From contig JBMYSW010000014.1 of assembly GCA_049603715.1 (NCBI GenBank), positions 23,110-87,109 on the forward strand: a DNA stretch of 64,000 nt, written 5' to 3'. Made by a program: the position numbers and the translations under genes. This stretch comes from Pontibacterium sp049603715. Its GTDB lineage: Bacteria > Pseudomonadota > Gammaproteobacteria > Pseudomonadales > Balneatricaceae. Shown in pieces: positions 34,591 through 43,545 of this stretch. Position 1 is the first letter of the stretch. The number at the start of each line of letters is the position of its first letter. The notes under the pieces are model-generated. The model saw only the letters and a program-made list of their open reading frames with translations, had not been told where the DNA came from and made no database searches.

Positions 34591-35208
34591 CTACGAGCGC
34601 TTGTCGAGGCTTTGTTGGTTCGCGAGCTCCAATACGTCGATGACACTTTTTGCTACATCGACGAGCTTCTGGCCTCGATCCATCGCTAGTTTGCGCAGGG
34701 TTTTGTATGCCTGTTCTTCGTCACAGCCTTGGTGCTTCATCAGCATGCCTTTGGCTTTTTCAATAAACTTACGTTCCGTTAGCTGGCTTCGGGTCTTTTC
34801 GAGTTCTAAGCGCAGCGAATGGAAGGCGTTAAACTGAGCAATAGCGGTTTCCATGATGGGAGTTACGCGCTCGGTATCAAGGCCGTCGGCGATATACGCA
34901 CTTACGCCCGCATTAATGGCGTCTGAAATGGACTTGCCATCACTGGCTTGCTCAGCAAAAAAAACAATCGGTCGAGGGTTGTTACGGCTCATAGCAGCCA
35001 TACTCTCGAGGGTGTCACGGTCAGGAGAGTCCATATCGATAATTACGATATCGGGACTCTTGGTGGCGACACTGTGGTTGAGACCTGCAGTGGTATCGAG
35101 GCGGCTGACAACGCGGTGGCCTAAGGCGTTTAACGCAGTACATAGGGCGCTGCAACGTTCGGGCTCGTCATCGATAACCAGCACGTCTAGAGAACGAACA
35201 TTTTTCAT
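34591..35208 (-). CDS. nasT: NasT, ANTAR-domain antiterminator
   Basis: The 205-residue protein has an N-terminal receiver-like domain (LDVLVIDDEPERCSALCTAL; aspartate at about 58 in IVIIDMDSPDRDT) and a C-terminal ANTAR domain from about 135 (LTERKFIEKAKGMLMKHQGC then EEQAYKTLRKLAMDRGQKL). ANTAR proteins bind paired hexaloop stem-loops and block terminator formation. NasT is held inactive by NasS without nitrate. Candidate targets are the leader terminators of nrtA, the nirBD operon and nasA in this window. It is divergent from nasA across about 640 bases. Confidence 0.94.
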   Translation of the reverse strand: MKNVRSLDVLVIDDEPERCSALCTALNALGHRVVSRLDTTAGLNHSVATKSPDIVIIDMDSPDRDTLESMAAMSRNNPRPIVFFAEQASDGKSISDAINAGVSAYIADGLDTERVTPIMETAIAQFNAFHSLRLELEKTRSQLTERKFIEKAKGMLMKHQGCDEEQAYKTLRKLAMDRGQKLVDVAKSVIDVLELANQQSLDKRS

Positions 35209-35771
35209 TCCAATCTCTGTCTAAAGTCTGGGTGATAGGGTAAATCGCACAAAAAGCAGAGCGGTGTAGGCAGGCGATAAAAGATAATAGGCACTGCTGC
35301 TCAGAAACGCTTTTGCGACTGGCTTTAATATTTATCAGGGTGTCACGATACGTGCACAGGGGCTCACCTGTAAAGAGTGAGAGGCTAATTTGGCTTTTTA
35401 GCCATAAATGGTTAGGTTAAATGAGTGCGTGGGAGTACAATGGCACAAACCTTGTATGTGAATATGCAAGTTTAGGTACTTATGAACGTGCTCTTTAATC
35501 GATGAGTGTGTGGTTGGCGATTAGTTAGCTTTGGGTTTGCGACAACAGCTGCTGTTTTCGATAGGCAGGTTTTCAGCACTCCTTCAGCTAAAAACTAGGT
35601 TGACCTCTGCAATTTGAGCTATGCAAAGTCGCATCTAGAGCGGCGATGCACGAGCAAACGTAAACGTATAAGCATATAAGCATATAAGCATAAGTACCGA
35701 AGTAAAAAATTTACTGTGAATTTTACTTGGCTCCCTACAAGATGAGCGTAAAGTAAAGGTCACAGGGCAAC
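35209..35771. promoter_or_regulatory. divergent control region nasST / nasA
   Basis: A long non-coding region. Toward nasA two partial sigma-54-like sequences occur: TGGCACAAACCTTGTA (35441-35456, GT in place of GC) and TGGCGATTAGTTAGCT (35515-35530, correct ten-base spacing but a poor body). Three tandem ATAAGCAT octamers lie at 35668-35691 and supply TATAAG -10-like sequences. A stem of AAGTA...AATT with AATTTTACTT (35699-35728) has ACTGTG in its loop, which would fit an ANTAR hexaloop only if one U-U mismatch is accepted. CGCACAAAAA (35246-35255), close to the TTTTGGTGCG motif, lies next to nasT. I cannot choose a promoter. Confidence 0.4.
35668..35691. repeat. three tandem ATAAGCAT octamers
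   Basis: Exactly three 8-bp units, preceded and followed by partial matches, 160 bases before nasA. Each unit supplies a TATAAG-type -10 sequence. Too short and regular for a CRISPR array. Confidence 0.85.
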
Positions 35772-35834
35772 GAGGCCCGGTAGCTTACACGCAGCAAGTC
35801 ATTCGCTGTGTGTCGGTTGCTGGGCCTTTTTATT
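35772..35834 (+). promoter_or_regulatory. leader terminator (attenuator) of nasA
   Basis: GAGGCCCGGTAGC (35772-35784) pairs with GTTGCTGGGCCTTT (35816-35829) over about 11 bases with a few G-U pairs, enclosing ACACGCAGC/GCTGTGTGT, and is followed by TTTTTATTT. It ends just before the nasA ribosome-binding sequence (GGAGTG). The placement is the same as in the nrtA and nirBD leaders. Confidence 0.8.
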
Positions 35835-35850
35835 TACTGGAGTGAGTATT

Positions 35851-38496
35851 ATGAAAGGGTTAACGACCTGTCCTTACTGTGGAGTTGGCTGTGGTGTTGA
35901 AGTTAACGTACAAGGCTCGTCTATGGACAAAGTCCGTGGTGATAAACAGCATCCAGCAAACTTCGGTCGTTTGTGTGTCAAGGGCTCTTCCCTGCACGAA
36001 ACCCTGAGCCACGAAGGTCGCTTAACCGTACCCAGCGTTGACGGCCAAACCGTTGATTGGCCTGAAGCACTCGATGAGGTCGCTAAACGCTTTAAAAGCA
36101 CCATTGAGGAGCACGGCTCGGACTCGGTTGCCTTTTACCTTTCGGGCCAGCTGTTAACAGAAGACTACTACGTCGCTAATAAGCTGATTAAAGGCTACAT
36201 GGGCACGGCGAACGTCGATACTAACTCGCGCCTGTGTATGGCATCGTCGGTGGTGGGGCACAAACGTGCGTTTGGCTCGGATACTGTTCCTTGCTGCTAC
36301 GAAGATTTAGACTTGGCCGATATGCTAGTGCTGGTGGGCTCGAATGCTGCGTGGAACCACCCTATTTTGTTCCAGCAAATGCAAGCGGCTAAAAAGCGTA
36401 ACCCTAACCTAAAAGTGGTGGTGATTGATCCGCGTAAAACCGCCACCTGTGACCTCGCTGACCTTCACCTTGCCTTTAAACCGGGCAGTGACGCACGTTT
36501 GTTCTGTTCGTTGCTAGCGTATATTGCTAAGCAAGGCGCACTTAATACCGATTACATTGAAGCCTCTACCCAAGGTTTTGAAACTGCTCTCGAAAAAGCG
36601 AACGAAGTTGGCTGTGACTTTGACGAAGTGGCAGCTGCTTGTGATCTAGATGCAGGTGACCTAGAACAGTTCTTTAATGACTTTGTTGCGACTGAAAAAG
36701 TTATCACCATTTACTCGCAAGGTGTAAACCAGTCTGCGAGCGGCTCTAATAATGTCAACGCTATTATCAACTGCCACCTTGCTACGGGCCGTATTGGCAA
36801 ACCGGGCATGGGGCCGTTTTCGTTTACTGGCCAGCCAAACGCCATGGGCGGACGTGAAGTGGGCGGCCTTGCTAACCAGCTAGCCGCGCATATGGACTTT
36901 AAAACGCCGGGCGCGATTGACCGTGTCCAGCGTTTTTGGAATGCCCCTAATATGGCGCAGCAAGACGGCCTGAAAGCAGTTGACCTCTTTAACGCCATGG
37001 ACGAAGGCAAGATTAAAGCGGTTTGGATTATGGCGACCAACCCTGTGGTGAGTTTGCCTGATGCTGATTTGGTCAAACGTGCCCTAGAAAAATGTGAAAC
37101 AGTGGTGGTCTCTGAATGTGTGGCCAACACCGACACCACTCAAGTGGCCGATATTCTTTTGCCAGCTACGGGTTGGAGTGAAAAAGACGGCACAGTGACT
37201 AACTCTGAGCGTCGCATTTCTCGCCAACGTGGTCTCATCCCATCATTGGGTATGGCTCGCCACGACTGGTGGATTATGAGCGAAGTGGCCCAGCGTATGG
37301 GTTACGAAGGCTTTGATTACTCGCACCCTTATGAGATTTTTGCTGAGCACGCACAGCTATCGGGTTTTGAAAACAACGGTAGTCGCGACTTTGATATCAG
37401 CTACTTCTCTGATATTACCCGCGAAGCCTTTGATAAGCTCAAGCCAATTCAATGGCCAGTAACGGCTGATGCGCCGGAAGGCACTGCGCGCATGTTTACC
37501 GACGGTAAGTTCTTTACACCGTCTAAAAAAGCTAACTTTGTACCAGTAAGCCCATCTGCACCTGTGCAGCAGCCAAACAAGCTAGCGCCATTAATTATGA
37601 ATACGGGCCGTATTCGCGACCAATGGCACACCATGACGCGTACCGGTAATGCGCCACGTTTATTCCAGCATCGCCAAGAACCGTTTGTTGAGCTGCACCC
37701 CCGTGATGCGGTGAGTCGTAACATCGCGGAAGGCGACTTGGTTAAAGTCTTTAACCAACAAGGCCGTTACGTTGCGCGTGCCCGCATTGAAGAGGGGCAA
37801 CGTAAAGGCGAAGTCTTTGTACCTATGCATTGGAATGACATGTTTGCGTCCAATGGCCGAATGAGCACTTTGGTTGAGAAGGTAACCGACCCATTCTCGG
37901 GCCAGCCAGAATCTAAACACGCTATTTGTGATGTGGCGGCACTCGCACCTGCGTGGGAAGCTTGGTTCATAACCCGTAGTGACGCCAAGTTACTTGAAAA
38001 AGCGGATTACTGGGCAAAAATCCCGAAATCGAACAGCTGCTTGTACCACATTGCAGGTGTTGATGGGGTTGAGGCGTGGCCTGCATGGTGTGCCGATCAT
38101 CTCGGCGCACCAGAAATCGAAATGCAAGATGGCTCTGGTAAGCGCTACCGCGCCGCTGGCTTTGACGGTGATCGCCTTGATTGGGTCTTGCTCGTATTGC
38201 CTTATAACGAATACCCAAGTGCCGATTGGCTCGATAGCTTGTTCGCTAAAGAAGAGCCGCTATCGGAGCTTGATCGCCAAATGTTGTTAACAGCCACTGA
38301 CGTGGATGTTGAAGACCCGGGCACCATTATTTGTAGCTGTTTCCAAGTGGGCAGCTACGCCATCGAAGATGCCATTGCTGCAGGTTGTAACTCAGCTGAA
38401 GCCTTGGGTAAAAAGCTGAAGTGCGGCACTAACTGTGGTTCCTGCTTGCCTGAGCTAAGTGCTATGGTTGACGCGGTGCATGCAAAAGCGTCGTAA
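35851..38496 (+). CDS. nasA: NasA, assimilatory nitrate reductase catalytic subunit
   Basis: From ATG 35851 the protein has 881 residues (a GTG nine bases earlier is in frame). The N-terminal [4Fe-4S] ligands are Cys7, Cys10, Cys14 and Cys42 (C-x2-C-x3-C-x27-C). The molybdopterin domains follow (DTNSRLCMASSVVGHKRAFG with the likely Mo-region cysteine, TGQPNAMGGREVGGLAN, WIMATNPVVSLPDAD, NTGRIRDQWHTMTRTG). The last 60 residues form a BFD-like [2Fe-2S] domain (ICSCFQVGSYAIEDAI then CGTNCGSCLPEL). It reduces nitrate to nitrite in the cytoplasm (no Tat signal). Electrons probably come from the FAD protein at 20597-21889. mobA overlaps its 3' end. Confidence 0.96.
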   Translation: MKGLTTCPYCGVGCGVEVNVQGSSMDKVRGDKQHPANFGRLCVKGSSLHETLSHEGRLTVPSVDGQTVDWPEALDEVAKRFKSTIEEHGSDSVAFYLSGQLLTEDYYVANKLIKGYMGTANVDTNSRLCMASSVVGHKRAFGSDTVPCCYEDLDLADMLVLVGSNAAWNHPILFQQMQAAKKRNPNLKVVVIDPRKTATCDLADLHLAFKPGSDARLFCSLLAYIAKQGALNTDYIEASTQGFETALEKANEVGCDFDEVAAACDLDAGDLEQFFNDFVATEKVITIYSQGVNQSASGSNNVNAIINCHLATGRIGKPGMGPFSFTGQPNAMGGREVGGLANQLAAHMDFKTPGAIDRVQRFWNAPNMAQQDGLKAVDLFNAMDEGKIKAVWIMATNPVVSLPDADLVKRALEKCETVVVSECVANTDTTQVADILLPATGWSEKDGTVTNSERRISRQRGLIPSLGMARHDWWIMSEVAQRMGYEGFDYSHPYEIFAEHAQLSGFENNGSRDFDISYFSDITREAFDKLKPIQWPVTADAPEGTARMFTDGKFFTPSKKANFVPVSPSAPVQQPNKLAPLIMNTGRIRDQWHTMTRTGNAPRLFQHRQEPFVELHPRDAVSRNIAEGDLVKVFNQQGRYVARARIEEGQRKGEVFVPMHWNDMFASNGRMSTLVEKVTDPFSGQPESKHAICDVAALAPAWEAWFITRSDAKLLEKADYWAKIPKSNSCLYHIAGVDGVEAWPAWCADHLGAPEIEMQDGSGKRYRAAGFDGDRLDWVLLVLPYNEYPSADWLDSLFAKEEPLSELDRQMLLTATDVDVEDPGTIICSCFQVGSYAIEDAIAAGCNSAEALGKKLKCGTNCGSCLPELSAMVDAVHAKAS

Positions 38497-39115
38497 TTTA
38501 CACGCAACGAAGGGCAGGGGTATTCGCACAGCGAATGCCTCGCCTGTGGTGTTATCTGGGCTTGTGCTCGCGGGCGGCGCTGGCCGTCGTATGTTGGGCC
38601 GCGACAAAGGCCTTATGCCGTATAAAGGCCAGCCGCTGGTGGCCTATGCAACCAAGCTACTAAGCGCCAATGCGTTGCCGGTTACTGTTAGCCACAACCG
38701 TTCCTCAATACACTATCAAGCACTTGGTGTGTCGCGCGTCTGTGACCAGCAAGCTGGGTTTTTAGGCCCTTTACAAGGTTTAAACACGGCGTTGGCATAC
38801 ATCAAAACAACACAGCCCCATGTCACTCATGTAGTGACCTTGCCTTGTGATACTCCCCATTTTGACTCAGCGGCCTTAAACGCATTGATCGAACAGGCCA
38901 AGGCTAACCCTCAAGCATGGGTTGTTGCTCAAACCCCCAGTGGCTTACATCCTATTCATGGAGTATTCCCGCTGAATGAATTGCACCGCTTAGAAGTGTT
39001 TATCGCAACAGGCAAGCGCCGTTTAATGGCGGCGATGTCGGAGTTTGAGGTGGTAAAGGTGCTGTTACCTGAAGCGAAACTAAAAAACGTCAATTACTTG
39101 CGGCAATTGCGATAA
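38480..39115 (+). CDS. mobA: MobA, molybdenum cofactor guanylyltransferase
   Basis: The nucleotidyltransferase signature is SGLVLAGGAGRRMLGRDKGL, followed by GPLQGLNTAL, VVTLPCDTPHFDS and GLHPIHGVFP, which match MobA. It attaches GMP to molybdopterin to make the bis-MGD cofactor that NasA needs, which explains its position. The start is uncertain. ATG 38480 overlaps nasA by 17 bases and gives 211 residues with about 23 extra N-terminal residues. A GTG at 38546 behind AGGGCAGGGG gives a protein nearer the usual length. Confidence 0.88.
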   Translation: MQKRRNLHATKGRGIRTANASPVVLSGLVLAGGAGRRMLGRDKGLMPYKGQPLVAYATKLLSANALPVTVSHNRSSIHYQALGVSRVCDQQAGFLGPLQGLNTALAYIKTTQPHVTHVVTLPCDTPHFDSAALNALIEQAKANPQAWVVAQTPSGLHPIHGVFPLNELHRLEVFIATGKRRLMAAMSEFEVVKVLLPEAKLKNVNYLRQLR

Positions 39116-39216
39116 GCCTTTTAGGTGCGATAAGCGCTGGCTGGGCGACATGGCTACTCATTGACCTGTATTCCCGCTATTATCGCGACAAATAATTTTA
39201 AGATAGAGGTTTTGAC

Positions 39217-39435
39217 GTGGTGTTGTTTTTTCCGATTCAGCAAGAGCTTGATTGCATCAGCGACAGTGGTCGTATTCTTGGTAAAATTAAATACGACGGT
39301 GCGAAAGACGAATACGCGTTTTTTTCGGATGATGAAGCCACGCCGCTCACTGATTTAGAAGAAGCCTCTATTGTGGAACGCCTTGCGGGGCTTGCGTCTG
39401 GCAAGTACACCATTAGTATGCAAGATGACGATTGA
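39217..39435 (+). CDS. small acidic protein of unknown function
   Basis: A 72-residue frame from GTG 39217 with AGAGG ten bases upstream. The sequence contains ISDSGRILGKIKYDGAKDEY and ends in SGKYTISMQDDD. It is acidic, with alternating hydrophobic residues in the first half that suggest a small beta-sheet, no signal peptide and no cysteine pairs. Codon choice resembles neighbouring genes. I do not recognise a family. It lies between mobA and the DUF898 gene on the same strand. Confidence 0.6.
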   Translation: MVLFFPIQQELDCISDSGRILGKIKYDGAKDEYAFFSDDEATPLTDLEEASIVERLAGLASGKYTISMQDDD

Positions 39436-39577
39436 GACGACGTAGCCTGTTTTGCTTCCAAAACAGCGCTGGTAAGCGGTACTCGCAAACGAGTCTGGTC
39501 TCGACAAAGAAGTAGCCTGGCTAGCATAGCGGGTTGAAATGGAAAGCGCACTTGCGCCAATATCAAAGGACGACAGT

Positions 39578-40675
39578 ATGACCTCAGTTGAACAAGGCAG
39601 TACCACTCAACTTCCGCCCAAGGGCGAGCCCTCCGCGGCCACCGCGCCAAATCCTGATGCCCTGAGCACCCAGCACGACTTCACCTTCACTGGCTCGGGC
39701 GGCGAGTACTTTCGCATTTGGATTGTTAATCTCGCTTTGTCGATTCTTACATTGGGTATCTATTCGGCATGGGCGACGGTGCGCACTCGTAAATATTTTT
39801 ATGGTAACACCCATGTAGCCGGCTCAGCCTTTGAATACTTAGCGACACCGATGGCGATTTTGAAAGGGCGCTTAATCGCCGTTGCTGTGTTTGCTGCTTA
39901 TTTGATCGTGGGGCATTTTTATCCCACCTATCAAATAATATTGACGGTATTTATTTGGTTGTTGATCCCGATTGTGATTGTGCAATCCTTGAGTTATCGC
40001 GCTCAAAGCTCTGCGTATCGCGGTGTTAGGCTAGCCTTTAACGGCGATAAAAAATCCAGCTATGCAAGTTTCCTTGGCTGGCCACTGCTTATCCCATTTA
40101 CACTCGGCTTAATTGTTCCGTTTGTTATTTTTAAGCAAGCCAAGTTTGTGGCGGCTAACCATCGTTTTGGTGGTGAAGCCTTTAGTTTTAGCGCCAAGGC
40201 GTCGCAGTATTACGGCATTTATCTTGGGGTGTTTTTGTTGATGCTGGGGCTGGGACTGGGGCTGGGTGTGTTGATTCCGCTGTTGAGCAGTTTGGGTGCG
40301 CTCTTCTTGCTCGATGTACTCACTTTAGCTATCGTCCCTTTTTACCTTGTGGTTTGGGTGATCGGTGGCTATTTGTTTATTCGCCAGCAGCAACTCTTAT
40401 TTAACCATACGCAGATTGGCTCACAGTTCTCGTTTAAAGCGCAATACTCGGCACGGTCGTGGATATGGCTACTGCTTAGCAACACGCTTCTATTGGGTCT
40501 GACCCTAGGCCTTTACTACCCTTGGGCTAAAGTTCGGACAGCGAAGTTTCGAGTGCAGAATCTAGCGCTAGACGCTCAGGCAGACCTCGATCACTTTGTC
40601 GATCAGAACTTGGCTGACACGAAAGCAACCGGTGAAGAGCTGGGTGACATTTTCTCAGTTGAAGTGGGCGTCTAG
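39578..40675 (+). CDS. YjgN/DUF898-family membrane protein
   Basis: The start is the ATG at 39578 with AAGGA eight bases upstream, giving 365 residues; an ATG 39 bases earlier lacks such a site. The repeated family motif occurs twice: FTGSGGEYFRIWIVNLALSI with LGIYSAWATVRTRKYFYGNT, and again FKAQYSARSWIWLLLSNTLL with LGLYYPWAKVRTAKF. At least six membrane helices are visible. The family is of unknown function but is often coupled to an M48 peptidase, as here. The peptidase gene starts within the stop codon. Confidence 0.85.
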   Translation: MTSVEQGSTTQLPPKGEPSAATAPNPDALSTQHDFTFTGSGGEYFRIWIVNLALSILTLGIYSAWATVRTRKYFYGNTHVAGSAFEYLATPMAILKGRLIAVAVFAAYLIVGHFYPTYQIILTVFIWLLIPIVIVQSLSYRAQSSAYRGVRLAFNGDKKSSYASFLGWPLLIPFTLGLIVPFVIFKQAKFVAANHRFGGEAFSFSAKASQYYGIYLGVFLLMLGLGLGLGVLIPLLSSLGALFLLDVLTLAIVPFYLVVWVIGGYLFIRQQQLLFNHTQIGSQFSFKAQYSARSWIWLLLSNTLLLGLTLGLYYPWAKVRTAKFRVQNLALDAQADLDHFVDQNLADTKATGEELGDIFSVEVGV

Positions 40676-41718
40676 TGGTTGAAGGCTACTTTTATCGCAA
40701 AGGGCAATCTCGGCAAACCGCTGCGGTGGCCTCGTTAGCAGAGGGTAGCCTAGCCATTCATGAGGCGGGTGCTGACGTTGAGCTTGTCCGTGCGCCGTTA
40801 GAGCGGGTCAAGGTGTCTGAGCGTTTAGGCAACACGCCTAGGTATCTCTCTTTTCCTGATGGCTCTCGTTTTGATACCCATGATAACGATGCAGTGGATG
40901 TGTTGGTGAGTCATTATCAGCACAGCTCCACTGGACTAATCCATTGGCTAGAAAGCCGCTTTACAGCCGTGCTCTTACTACTGGCGGTTACGCTTGTTTC
41001 TGTTTGGGGAATGATCGAATACGGTGTGCCCGCTGGCGCAAAAGTGGCCGCGAAGCAAATACCCACGAACTATGTTGTAGACGCTGGTCAACAGACCCTT
41101 ACGTTTTTGGATAGGGGAATGTTTACGCCTAGCCAATTGACCGAAACACAGCAACAAGCACTTCGGCAGACCTTTCAGGACTCTCTAGGCTATTATCAGG
41201 GCGAGCTGCCTATTCGGATTCACTTTCGCGACAGTAAAGCATTTGGTGCAAATGCCTTTGCGTTGATGTCTGGTGATGTGATTTTTACCGATGACTTGGT
41301 GCGCTTAGCCTGCAACTCGCAAGAGTTAACCTCAATCTTTGGGCACGAGGTGGGGCATGTTGCCCTTCGGCACGGAACGCGAAGCTTGTTGCAAAACTCG
41401 GTATTGGCGCTAGCTGCAATGCTGATATTTGGCGATTCGACAGGTGTCAGCGAGCTATTGGCAGCAGCCCCTGCGCTTTTGCTCGAGAGGGGCTACTCGC
41501 GCGACTTTGAGCGTGAGGCAGACGACTATGCGCTTGCTTATCTCGCGGCAAATCAAATTGCCCCCTCACACTTTACCGACATAATGAGCCGTCTAGCGGC
41601 GCAGCGCACAAGCAAAGAGGGTGGTTTGTCACACTACTTTTCAACTCACCCAGAAACGGCGAGTCGAACCCAAAAGTTTGGCCAAGGGCGAGTAGGTGAG
41701 TGTCAGCCTTGGCTCTAG
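40675..41718 (+). CDS. M48-family membrane zinc metalloprotease
   Basis: The GTG start overlaps the upstream stop by one base, giving 347 residues. A cytoplasmic 90-residue N-terminal part precedes a membrane helix (TAVLLLLAVTLVSVWGMI), then an M48 peptidase domain. The zinc site is HEVGH in SIFGHEVGHVALRHG, with the third ligand in FEREADDYALAYL and a terminal STHPETASRTQKF. It probably acts in the periplasm on envelope proteins, together with the DUF898 partner (inference). Confidence 0.88.
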   Translation: MVEGYFYRKGQSRQTAAVASLAEGSLAIHEAGADVELVRAPLERVKVSERLGNTPRYLSFPDGSRFDTHDNDAVDVLVSHYQHSSTGLIHWLESRFTAVLLLLAVTLVSVWGMIEYGVPAGAKVAAKQIPTNYVVDAGQQTLTFLDRGMFTPSQLTETQQQALRQTFQDSLGYYQGELPIRIHFRDSKAFGANAFALMSGDVIFTDDLVRLACNSQELTSIFGHEVGHVALRHGTRSLLQNSVLALAAMLIFGDSTGVSELLAAAPALLLERGYSRDFEREADDYALAYLAANQIAPSHFTDIMSRLAAQRTSKEGGLSHYFSTHPETASRTQKFGQGRVGECQPWL

Positions 41719-41720
41719 GG

Positions 41721-42191
41721 TTATTTAAAGTCTAAAAGCTCTACATCAAAAATCAGCAGTGAGCCCGGTTTAATCGCGCCCACACCTTGATCGCCGTAAG
41801 CAAGGTTTGAAGGGATAAAGAAGCGGGTTTTTTCGCCAACCACCATCAGTTGTAAGCCCTCTGTCCAACCCGGGATCACCTGATTGAGTGCAAACTCAAT
41901 CGGTTGGCCTCGGTCCACCGAGCTGTCAAACACAGCACCGTTTAATAGGGTGCCATGGTAATGTACTTTTACCTGAGAGGTGGCCGTTGGGTGTTCGCTG
42001 CCAGTACCTGCCTGCAGTTGCAGATATTGCAAGCCGCTTGCCGTTTCTTGTACGCCTTCTTTTTCACGGTTCTTTGCTAAAAACTCTGCCCCTTGGGTTT
42101 TGTTGCCTTCGCTTTGCTGTTTGTTGCGTTTAGAGAAGAAGAGGTAAAACACTACACCCAGTAGTAGTAAGGGTAACAATAACTCAAACAT
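41721..42191 (-). CDS. membrane-anchored FKBP-type peptidyl-prolyl isomerase
   Basis: The 156-residue protein has an N-terminal membrane helix (FELLLPLLLLGVVFYLFF), a charged linker, and an FKBP domain with SQVKVHYHGTLLNGAVFDSS, GQPIEFALNQVIPGWTEGLQ and IPSNLAYGDQGVGAIKPGS. The catalytic aromatic pocket looks complete. It catalyses proline isomerisation and helps fold proteins. AGGACAGG precedes the ATG. It is convergent with the M48 gene, three bases away. Confidence 0.92.
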   Translation of the reverse strand: MFELLLPLLLLGVVFYLFFSKRNKQQSEGNKTQGAEFLAKNREKEGVQETASGLQYLQLQAGTGSEHPTATSQVKVHYHGTLLNGAVFDSSVDRGQPIEFALNQVIPGWTEGLQLMVVGEKTRFFIPSNLAYGDQGVGAIKPGSLLIFDVELLDFK

Positions 42192-42301
42192 TGGCCTGTC
42201 CTATTTAGTCAAAGTAAAAAGCAAAGCGATATCTTATGTGAGTTGAGCGGAGGCATAAAGCCTTGCTCGCCCCATCTGCCAGAATTTAAAAGGTGTATAA
42301 A

Positions 42302-42336
42302 TAAAAAAGCCCCGGCTTGTTTCCAAGCTGGGGCTT
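42302..42336 (-). terminator. terminator of the aminotransferase gene
   Basis: On the minus strand AAGCCCCAGCTTG pairs with CAAGCCGGGGCTT (one G-U) around a four-base loop and is followed by TTTTTATTT. It lies 19 bases after the stop codon. Confidence 0.88.
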
Positions 42337-42354
42337 GATCTTACGTGCAGTGAT

Positions 42355-43545
42355 TTACGCTGGGTCAATCGCTGCTTTAATGCGAGATAGTGCGTCTTCT
42401 AGCACTTCCATGCTGGTCGCGAACGACAAGCGTAGATTGCCAGGTGAGCCAAAAGCAGAACCCGGTACAAGAGCCACGCCTGCTTCGCCCAACAAGAACT
42501 CAGCGAGTTCAACATCGTTATCGAAACGTGGATCTACGTCGATCACTTTCTGGAAGCTTGGGAAAGCGTAGAAAGTACCGTCGGCTTCGATGCACTCAAC
42601 ACCTTTGATGGCGTTAAGTGTGCTGATCACGTAGTCGTGACGCTTTTTAAATGCAGTAACCATTTCAGCTACGCAGTCTTGCGGGCCTTCAAGGGCTGCT
42701 TTGGCTGCGTGTTGTGCAATTGACGTTGGGTTAGACGTACTTTGCGATTGAATTTTCTTCATCGCTTTAATCAAGTCAGTTGGGCCAGCTGCGTAGCCGA
42801 TACGCCAGCCTGTCATTGAGTAAGCTTTAGAAACACCGTTAAGCACGATCGTACGGTCATACAGCTCAGGGCAAGCCATTAGGATGTTGCAGAATGGCTC
42901 TTCTGAGAACAGGATGTGCTCGTACATGTCGTCAGTGGCGATCAGTACGTCTGGGTACTTTTTAAGTACTTTACCAAGCGCTACAAGCTCTTCGCGAGTG
43001 TAAGCCACACCGGTTGGGTTTGATGGGCTGTTAAGCACGACCAAACGCGTTTTATCTGTGATGGCTTCGTCTAGTTGCTCTGGCGAGATTTTGAAGCGGT
43101 TTTCTTGAGTCGTAGAAACGATTACAGGAGTCGCGCCTGCAATCAGTACCATGTCTGGGTAAGACACCCAGTAAGGCGCAGGTACGATGACTTCGTCACC
43201 GCTTTGCAATAGCGCAAGTGACAAGTTAAAGAAGCTTTGCTTACCGCCACAAGAAACCAAAATTTGGTTTGGGTCGTAGCTTAAGCAGTTGTCCTGCTTA
43301 AACTTTTCAATAATCGCAGCTTTTAGGCTCGGCATACCGTCTACAGCGGTGTATTTGGTTTGACCTTCAGTAATCGCTTCAATAGCTGCCTGTTTAATGT
43401 GATCAGGGGTATCGAAGTCAGGTTCGCCAGCGCCGAGGCCAATAATGTTATTGCCAGCTGCGCGAAGTTCAGCAGCGCGATTAGTCACTGCAAGTGTTGG
43501 CGATGGTTTGATGCGGTTAACGCGATCTGAAAGTTTAACGTCCAA
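42355..43545 (-). CDS. class I aspartate/aromatic aminotransferase
   Basis: The 396-residue PLP enzyme is of the AspB/aspartate aminotransferase I-gamma type (GLGAGEPDFDTPDHI; VLNSPSNPTGVAYTREEL; the PLP lysine in NGVSKAYSMTGWRIGYAAG; LRLSFATSMEVLEDAL). It moves amino groups between glutamate and oxaloacetate or related acids, which fits central nitrogen metabolism but carries no link to the nitrate genes. It is a single-gene unit with its own terminator. Confidence 0.92.
   Translation of the reverse strand: MDVKLSDRVNRIKPSPTLAVTNRAAELRAAGNNIIGLGAGEPDFDTPDHIKQAAIEAITEGQTKYTAVDGMPSLKAAIIEKFKQDNCLSYDPNQILVSCGGKQSFFNLSLALLQSGDEVIVPAPYWVSYPDMVLIAGATPVIVSTTQENRFKISPEQLDEAITDKTRLVVLNSPSNPTGVAYTREELVALGKVLKKYPDVLIATDDMYEHILFSEEPFCNILMACPELYDRTIVLNGVSKAYSMTGWRIGYAAGPTDLIKAMKKIQSQSTSNPTSIAQHAAKAALEGPQDCVAEMVTAFKKRHDYVISTLNAIKGVECIEADGTFYAFPSFQKVIDVDPRFDNDVELAEFLLGEAGVALVPGSAFGSPGNLRLSFATSMEVLEDALSRIKAAIDPA

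Noticed and set aside
35441..35530. sigma-54 promoters for nasA at 35441-35456 and 35515-35530
   Set aside because: The first has GT instead of GC at -12 and the second a poor -24 body. Both lie 300-400 bases upstream, so I do not call either.
35668..35691. CRISPR-like array
   Set aside because: Repeats are 8 bp without spacers, and no cas genes are present.
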